Positions 57,779 through 64,000 of a stretch of 64,000 bases of DNA are shown one piece after another. How positions within the stretch are numbered: the first letter of the stretch is position 1; each line of letters begins with the position of its first letter. The notes below the pieces were generated by a model. The model made no database searches. It was not told where the DNA came from and saw only the letters and a list, made by a program, of their open reading frames with translations. Source of the DNA: Lentinula raphanica. Its lineage: Eukaryota > Basidiomycota > Agaricomycetes > Agaricales > Omphalotaceae. The stretch spans positions 868,001-932,000 of the forward strand of contig JANVFP010000005.1 in NCBI GenBank assembly GCA_027919835.1, read 5' to 3'. A program made the position numbers and the translations under genes.

Positions 57779-59821
57779 TTACTCTACCTCTTTCTCTATG
57801 GAAAAGCCCTCTGGTACTGTCATTGGTACCTCATCCGATTCCTTGACCGCCTGCTGCCTAACATCCTTCATCAACACCAATCCAACAGCACCAACCAGAG
57901 CTGTGACTGCTACTAGGAACCAGAATCCATCAGCTCTGCCACTGAAAGAATTTGGATCGCCATTCTCCACTCCGATACTGGTCTGGATTGAAGTGGTGAT
58001 TGCGATTCCGGCAGCACATCCGAGTTGAAGAGCAGAGTTGAACATTGCTGCTATCACACCGGCTGCTTCGGGGGGAGTGTTTGTGAAAATGGCAACACTA
58101 GGGGAGACACATATCAATACAAGTGAAATATGAAGGAAGGATCAAACTCACTTTGACGTTGTGAACACCATGCTGATCCCGAACGATCCAATCACAAGAC
58201 CGGGAAAGACGACTGGCCAAAATCTTGCTCGTGTACTGCCAAAAGGTAGGAAGATACTGCCTGCGGTCGCAAGGACATTTCCGACTGCCAGTATCCACTT
58301 GACCCGGACTTTTGTCTGAAGCTTGTCAGCCAATGCAGCGCTAGGTATTGCACTTAATCCAATGGGTAAGCTGTTCAATAGTTCAGCATGGTATTTCGGG
58401 GGAAAACAAGTTCATCACTCACAAATGCACCGCAGTAGTAATCGGGCTGTATCCAAAGACTTCTTGCCAGTACCAACTGAATAAGGACTGGACAGAACCC
58501 CACCTTAGAGCAGCTCAGATCCGAGTGTGACTCTGGACATTTCTCAAATTAGACTTACCACATGTAAGGAAGCGTTGCCATCGATAACATGATAATGATG
58601 TTGGTATAAGTCCAAGTCTTTGGAGGGCTGTATTCGTAAACGTAAGTATGAAGTATACTCGGAACGCTGCAACACTTACATCACAGCTATATCGGTAGGA
58701 ATGCGTGTCTCGTAGAATAGGAAAGCCAACATCAACGCGACGGAGATGACCAGTGGCGCGATAACACCAGCAGTACCCCATCCACTGATTGAGCCTGACG
58801 TGACTGCAAATATGAACAAGATCAAGGATGCTGATGGAGGTATCGTTCAGTACACAAAGCTACTTCGATAAGAAAAGGCGCATTACCAGTGAAAAACGCC
58901 ACTCCGACCACATCAAGCCTCTGCAACCTTTTCATATGATCGAACGTCGAAGTCTTCGGACGCTTGACGTTGTGACAAAGCACAAGGACGAGTGCGGATT
59001 CGACGAGAGCCATGATCGCTATGAAGAAAAAGATCCAGGGCCATGAGGCAAACGAGACGAAGACGGCGCCGATGAGAAGTCCGAATACTGTCAGGGGAGA
59101 GACAGGTCAGCGACTAATATAGCATATATGCTACGTTATCCGCACTACTCACTGTTCCCGATACCTCCTGAGGCTGTGAAGATCGCTACGGCGTTTGATT
59201 GAGCTTTAGGATCCGGAAGCATGTGGACAATGATGTGAAGCGCAGAAGGAACGGTCAGAGCGGCTCCTGGAACATGATGAATGCAATGAGCTGCCAGCAA
59301 GGATCATTACAGAATCCAGAGTGCTTACCGACTCCCATCAATGCACGAAACAGAAGCAGCGGTATCTCTGACCTGACCAGTCCTGCACCGAGGGAGAACA
59401 AACCAAGTAGGATTCCACCTGCAACGAAGACCCACTCTGAGCGAGCACGGAATCAGTTTGTTATGCGCGCATATATGAGACGAATACTTGCTAGGGTTGT
59501 ACAGATCGCTCAGACGTCCACTCTAGGTCGGACGATGAGAGTACATCTTGGACGAGAAGAAGTATCCCTTACCATGAGAAGCAACGCTGCGAACGTGAGC
59601 TGGTAACCACTCTGTATCCAGACAGAATTACTATTGGAGATATTGAGATCTTCACATATTGGTGGGATGGCTGAGAAGAGTGCCGAGTTGGAGAATGTGT
59701 CCAGAAACTCTGCGATAGAAAGAATGACGAGCAACAGAGTTTTCGAAAGCTTTGGTAGGGCCACAAAGCCGACGTCGGGCTCGACGTTGCTCATAATGCT
59801 GGGAGTTTTGGGAGAGGACAT
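57779..59821 (-). CDS. MFS transporter, DHA2-type (drug/proton antiporter)
   Basis: Multi-exon major facilitator. The start is ATG at 59819-59821 (MSSPKTPSIMSNVEPDVGF) after an acidic head. Landmarks: TLLLVILSIAEFLDTFSNSA (TM1), NSNSVWIQSGYQLTFAALLL, GRLSDLYNPS and WVFVAGGILLGLFSLGAG, ALMGVGAALTVPSALHII, FTASGGIGN, SFASWPWIFFFIAIMALVES, and the late SALQLGCAAGIAITTSIQTS with VTALVGAVGLVLMKDVRQ. It ends in TAA at 57779-57781. Members export antibiotics, toxins or metabolites at the plasma membrane. The next gene is an O-methyltransferase on the other strand, but a joint role is only a guess. Confidence 0.85.
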
Positions 59822-60359
59822 TTTGATGTGCCTTCGTGGAAGGGACAAACATTTTAAGCTCTAGAAAGCCCAAATGAATGATCGTCTTGTGACCTTCTGT
59901 GACTGCTTACCGATACCTGTTATGTACATAGCTATTGTTGTAAGTACTTACTGTTGTTCATCAACGTTGGACGCTGATGAGGATCGTGAACCTAAACATT
60001 CTCGATGAAAACCCAACATCGAAGATCTCATCTCGATACGCGGGAGAAACCAGTGAAAAGATTGTTCGCCGAGGAGTCCTATAAACTGCAACCAATGAAA
60101 TTACACATCAGAGTATGAAGAGAGACCGAACCTCAGACAGCACTTGATTCTTCCAGCTTGGTCGGTACTGACATTTGACTGACATAGAGGCCTTGTGAGT
60201 TGCCTGATCTGGTATCCTATTCTCGTCCTCATTGCCCTCGTTCCCCTCATCACCTCAAATTGAATGATCGAACACGCTCGGTACAAATAATTTTATCATT
60301 CGCCTGCTTGAGCCTTTGATTCTGGACAAGCCGCATGTACCAACAGGGTTCAGGGAAAC

Positions 60360-61034
60360 TTACTCACTTAGCAAGTTTAACTTTCGTGAGACGGTTGAGC
60401 ACCCGCCAGGACCGAAGACCACGGTCTGAAAATGCGTATGTTTGTGAGATTCCAAACAAAGGACGACGGTATCGTCAGCAGTCAGTATGACGATCACCGA
60501 GGATGCTGGTATCGATAAGACGTCGAACACCCGAACACCCCAGAAAGACAAATTCGGATATCGTCCGGCGTTCAGAGTATCCGGCATCTAGATCAGGGAA
60601 TTCGTAAACCGCCACAGGCTGCCAACTGGCGGGGCTAGAAGGGACCCGCTATGTTCCATGGACGAAGACCTGAGCCTCAGAAGCAGGGCGCTCAATGGAT
60701 CTTTTCAGCACGGTAATTTGAATGCCCGTGAGACGGATACTCCAGAAGGCCTGATAGAGTCCACAGATTCCGAACGCTACAAATTCGACTTTCGTCAAGG
60801 AAGGAGACGTTTGGGAAGCTGCAGGGAGCATCTACGAATTGGTAGGGTGGAAGAAGAGGCGACGGCAGTAGAAATCGGACAGGGTGGCGGAGGAGCAAAC
60901 GTTGACGAAGAGCTTTGCGTCGTGGTTGAAAACGTTGAAGTCTGAAGAGGTCTGAAGACGACATGGCCGGTCACGGGTGTGACCGCTTCGACCCCTTTCG
61001 ACCCTCTTCGACACTGACACTGTTGACTTGTCAA
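60360..61034 (-). CDS. possible gene or remnant, unassigned
   Basis: Two protein-like segments on the same strand: SSSSTFAPPPPCPISTAVAS near 60900 and MPDTLNAGRYPNLSFWGVRV from 60587, the latter open to a GTGAGT-like donor at about 60367. I could not join them with confidence. Reported as a low-confidence candidate. Confidence 0.2.
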
Positions 61035-61533
61035 CTACCTTCGAAAGCGCCTTGAATCCTCTTGAACCGTGTCCACCACATACTTTCAGACTACTTCAGC
61101 AATTTTGCTACACGTACTAGAGACTCGCATCGTCCGGCGCGAGTCAGTGGCATGTGTACATAGGGACTGATGCGTTCCTTTCGAAACTCGAACCCAATAG
61201 AATGGAATTCAGGCTTTTGACGGGGCGTCGGTAGATGGTACGAGTCATATTCCTTTACCCACCGAACCAGTTATCAATTCATAATAATCATTGTTTGAAG
61301 ACTTCTTGCGTCGATCCTGTATCCGGGTCTGAACGGAGTTTGCTGCCCAATACTCATGAAGATTATCTCTACTGGATGATTTTACGGGCCATTCAGAAGC
61401 GCTATCGACCAAATCCTTGATTGATGTTCGCATCTGACAAGTGCATTTGATGCACCAGGCAGTAACCTGATCATCAGAATCTGACTAGCGCCAACATCCA
61501 TCGAAACCATATCTGTTGACTCTTGAGGCTGGG

Positions 61534-61540
61534 TATATAA
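61534..61540 (+). promoter_or_regulatory. TATA box of the O-methyltransferase gene
   Basis: TATATAA, 53-59 bp upstream of the start codon at 61593. Confidence 0.55.
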
Positions 61541-61592
61541 GGTTACCCGCGTTCTTCTACACCCACATTGTCACCTCCTCCACCGGAATCTG

Positions 61593-63559
61593 ATGTCTGG
61601 CCCAAGTGAAGTTCAACGTCTCCTCGCAATTATCAATCAAGCAGCAACCGATGCTCTTTCCGAGTATGCAACACACGGAGAGGACGTACCCAGCATCTAT
61701 GAAGCAAAAACCCATCCTCTCGATCTCTCGGACGCAGCTTTCAACCTGAAGAAAATCATACGTACACTTGAAGGCGCTTGTCATCAATTGTGTGCGACGT
61801 TAGCTCCGCCTTTGCATACGGTTTTGAATGTTAGTGAGGCAGCAGTCGCTGCTTGATCTTCATGTGGTGGACTGAAATGGTTGAACTTATAGAACGGGCA
61901 AGATTACTCCTGGGCGTGTCTACGCGTCGCGGCGTCAAAGGGAATCACAGAGATCTTGGACGATCATCCAGACGGTGTACATATCGATGAGCTTTCTCAA
62001 AAAGTTGGGATTACCAAGGGCAAGCTGGCTACCATTATGCGTACTCTAGTAGCGCGTCATTGTTATCAAGAGGGTGAGTCCACAGTTTCTGTGTTGGAAG
62101 GTTTCAAATGCCCTAACGTGCACTCCAGTCTCCAAAGATGTCTACGCCAACAATCGACTGTCGCTGACACTCAGGTCACAAACCCCTGGGACTGCATTCC
62201 TCGATCTCCAAACGCAGGAGGGCCAACAAGCTGCGTTTTATCTACAAAAATCCTTGGATGACCCCGTTTATGGTCCCGCCACTGACCTTCAACATACCGC
62301 GTTTACATACTCCGTGAAGGATACTGGTTTTAGCGGAACACTCTATGAATGGATCAGGGAACATGTGAGTTATAAGAGCCTTATGTGACCGCGCACAAGC
62401 TGATGCACAATTTCAGAAAGACCGACTTCAGGTCTGAACTGCGATTACTACTACTCCATCTCGCTGTCTGATCGGATCTGTTTCTAGGTGATGATTAAGG
62501 GTATGGTAGGTATGAACCAACTCATGGGAACGTTGTCGGTTTTGGAGGGTGAGTAGTAGTAAAATTGCGCTCCTTGACCCATATGCGTTCGTAACTCATC
62601 AGTGTCTATGCCACAGTATTCCCTTGGGGAAAATACAAAACGATCTGCGACGTAGGTAGCGGGAGCGGAAGCTTTACATGGTCCCTTGTTCAGAAATTCC
62701 CTGCGATTGAGGTCACCATGTTCGACCTTCCAGAGACCATTTCAGTCGCAGAAAAGGCAAGCTAGTCTTGTTGACATCAATCAGTGCCGGTATATGTGTT
62801 TCGTCTGACCAGCTTTCCCAAAGGCTGCCGCGGACCAAAAGGATGGTGTTGACCGGGTCAAATTCTCGTCTGGTAATTTCTTCGAGGGGTCTCCACCTGA
62901 TGGACTTGATGTGTACTATGTGAGTTTGGAGAGAATATTCTCGATGTATCTATCAAAGGCTGATTTGTGAAGTTGAGGAATATTATTCATAACTGTGACT
63001 AGGTTTCATCATGCTTGTCAGGTTTTCATTGCTGACCACGACGAACATAGGGCCGGATAACAGTGCGCTATCTATTCTGCAGTCTGTACAGAAAGCTATG
63101 AGGAAGGATAGTCGGGTACTCGTTCGTCAGTGTTGATTTTCCGCCCTGGTTAGAAACATGATACAAACGACAAACAGACGATTATATCTTGCCTTCGTAT
63201 CATGATCCGGAAGGAGACAATCCCGCTCATGCATTGGATAAGGTACTCTTCCTCTTCTCTTCGATAAGCGGCCGTGATTCTGAATTCTGTACAGGCGCCT
63301 CCGCCTATGCTCCCGGACTTCGGGTATGGCAACATGCGTCTACACAATCAAAACCTCACCATGCTGTTCATGTATAACTCGAGAGAAAGAACGGTTGCTG
63401 AGCTGACTGGTTTGAGGTAAGATATCACGATGCTTTGCTTTGGAGTCCTCTATCTGATTACCTCGTGTCAGCCAAGCGGCAGGACTGAAGCTATCTCGTG
63501 TATGGGATCTTGGTGAAACGGCAGTGTTTGAACTGGTTAGGAGCGATTCAAGTGAGTAG
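61593..63559 (+). CDS. SAM-dependent O-methyltransferase (plant-type, winged-helix + Methyltransf_2)
   Basis: Multi-exon enzyme that methylates hydroxyl groups of small metabolites. The N-terminal dimerisation/winged-helix part includes HIDELSQKVGITKGKLATIM. The SAM site reads ICDVGSGSGSFTWSL and is followed by VTMFDLPETISVAEK. The catalytic segment is YYLRNIIHNWPDNSA (His base plus WPD); it needs an intron with donor GTGACT to remove the stop in GAC-TAG. Later come HDYILPSYHDPEGD and TVAELTGLSQAAGLKLSRVW. TAG at 63557-63559. Catalytic residues are intact. The substrate is unknown; an MFS gene lies nearby. Confidence 0.9.
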
Positions 63560-64000
63560 CGATGCATATGATTGGTATATTCAAAACGATAGACTTGAAG
63601 ACGGTCTCTGCTGCTATGTACATGTATGAGTAATTCAGTGAATGCGTATCGTGTTATGTATAGCAGGAAATTGGCAAGAGGTGACAGAAAAACAAAACAA
63701 GGCGGACACGCGAAGTTGGAACTTGGTGCCGTGCAATTGCAGGAGCTGTCGCTTCATGATTGAGAGCCGATGTCATCCAAATGATGATTGTCGAGACCAA
63801 GAACAATGTCGAGAGAGCCGATGTCATCCAAATGATTGTCGAGACCAAGAACAATGTCGACAATACCTAACGAAACATCACTGTCCTGCACGATGATGTT
63901 TTGAAGTTCAAGGAGTTGGGAAGTTACGCCACAGAATCAACGTCGCAACCCGCTATTACATCTTGATCGACAAGACTGCATGGGAGGACCTTATGAGATC
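63560..64000. other. 3' flank with a short tandem repeat
   Basis: No gene recognised up to the window edge; the sequence continues beyond 64000. Holds the repeat at 63762-63856. Confidence 0.5.
63762..63856. repeat. tandem duplication, 49- and 46-bp units
   Basis: Two adjacent nearly identical units, 63762-63810 and 63811-63856, starting GAGAGCCGATGTCATCC and ending AAGAACAATGTC. The only difference is one extra GAT in the first unit. Likely a recent slippage or duplication event. Confidence 0.9.

Larger units (their letters stand above)
59822..61592. other. divergent intergenic region with candidate gene fragment
   Basis: 1.8 kb between the MFS and O-methyltransferase starts. The minus strand at 60360-61034 contains several protein-like frames (listed separately). 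A TTCGACCC(T/C)TTTCGACCC repeat is near 60988. TATATAA at 61534-61540 is the likely TATA box of the methyltransferase. Confidence 0.4.

Noticed and set aside
62990..63055. In-frame stop after HNCD in the O-methyltransferase suggesting a pseudogene
   Set aside because: A GTGACT donor and the ACATAG acceptor give HNWPDNSA, the conserved catalytic segment.
57779..63559. A secondary-metabolite gene cluster (MFS, O-methyltransferase)
   Set aside because: Only two tailoring-type genes lie close together and no complete core enzyme is nearby.
1..64000. CRISPR arrays, bacterial operons or viral genes
   Set aside because: The pervasive spliceosomal introns and gene families are those of a basidiomycete nucleus; no repeat-spacer array was seen.

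Overview
The window looks like nuclear DNA of a mushroom-forming basidiomycete (Agaricomycetes). Almost every gene is split by many 45-65 nt GT-AG introns. It contains families typical of that group: a DUF6534 membrane protein, a basidiomycete-type F-box protein, an adenylate-forming enzyme, small secreted proteins and a QDE-1/RDR-type RNA-dependent RNA polymerase. No bacterial, viral, CRISPR, tRNA or rRNA features were found.

Layout. 0-4.3 kb: a small secreted protein (+) and a flavin monooxygenase (-). 5.1-9.2 kb: an RNA-silencing RdRP (+), reconstructed as 13 exons and 1,125 codons. 9.4-13.1 kb: a C2H2-like protein and a cyclopropane-synthase-like methyltransferase (both -). 13.3-21.9 kb: a coiled-coil protein (+), an AzgA purine permease (-), a protein kinase-like gene (+) and an NKAP homologue (+). 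22.5-24.9 kb: an aldehyde dehydrogenase (+). 25.1-30.8 kb: a tandem array (-) of a small secreted protein family, three intact copies and one decayed copy, interrupted by a 70-codon gene. 31.4-37.7 kb: COQ8 (+), an F-box protein (+) and an alpha/beta hydrolase (-). 38.9-42 kb: malate synthase and GET1 (both -). 43.3-45.5 kb: a truncated adenylation-domain gene (-). 47.8-49 kb: a second alpha/beta hydrolase (+). 49-53.6 kb: gene-poor, with one unassigned 240-codon gene. 53.7-55.8 kb: a DUF6534 gene in 23 tiny exons. 56.1-57.2 kb: a fold-back transposable element with a 9-bp target duplication. 57.8-63.6 kb: an MFS transporter (-) and an O-methyltransferase (+).

How the genes relate. Several head-to-head pairs share short intergenic regions (methyltransferase/coiled-coil 177 bp; permease/kinase 227 bp). 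Housekeeping functions (COQ8, GET1, malate synthase, NKAP) are mixed with accessory genes, and there is no convincing single biosynthetic cluster. The MFS transporter, O-methyltransferase, adenylation protein and flavin monooxygenase are tailoring-type genes but are widely spaced.

Most notable signals: catalytic motifs split over microexons (8 and 12 nt in RdRP, 11 nt next to the ALDH active site), three GC-AG introns needed to restore conserved protein motifs, the 23-exon DUF6534 gene, the fold-back element, and the secreted-protein array with a duplicated promoter block. All exon joins were made by eye from splice signals, reading frame and family motifs. No alignment or RNA evidence was available.
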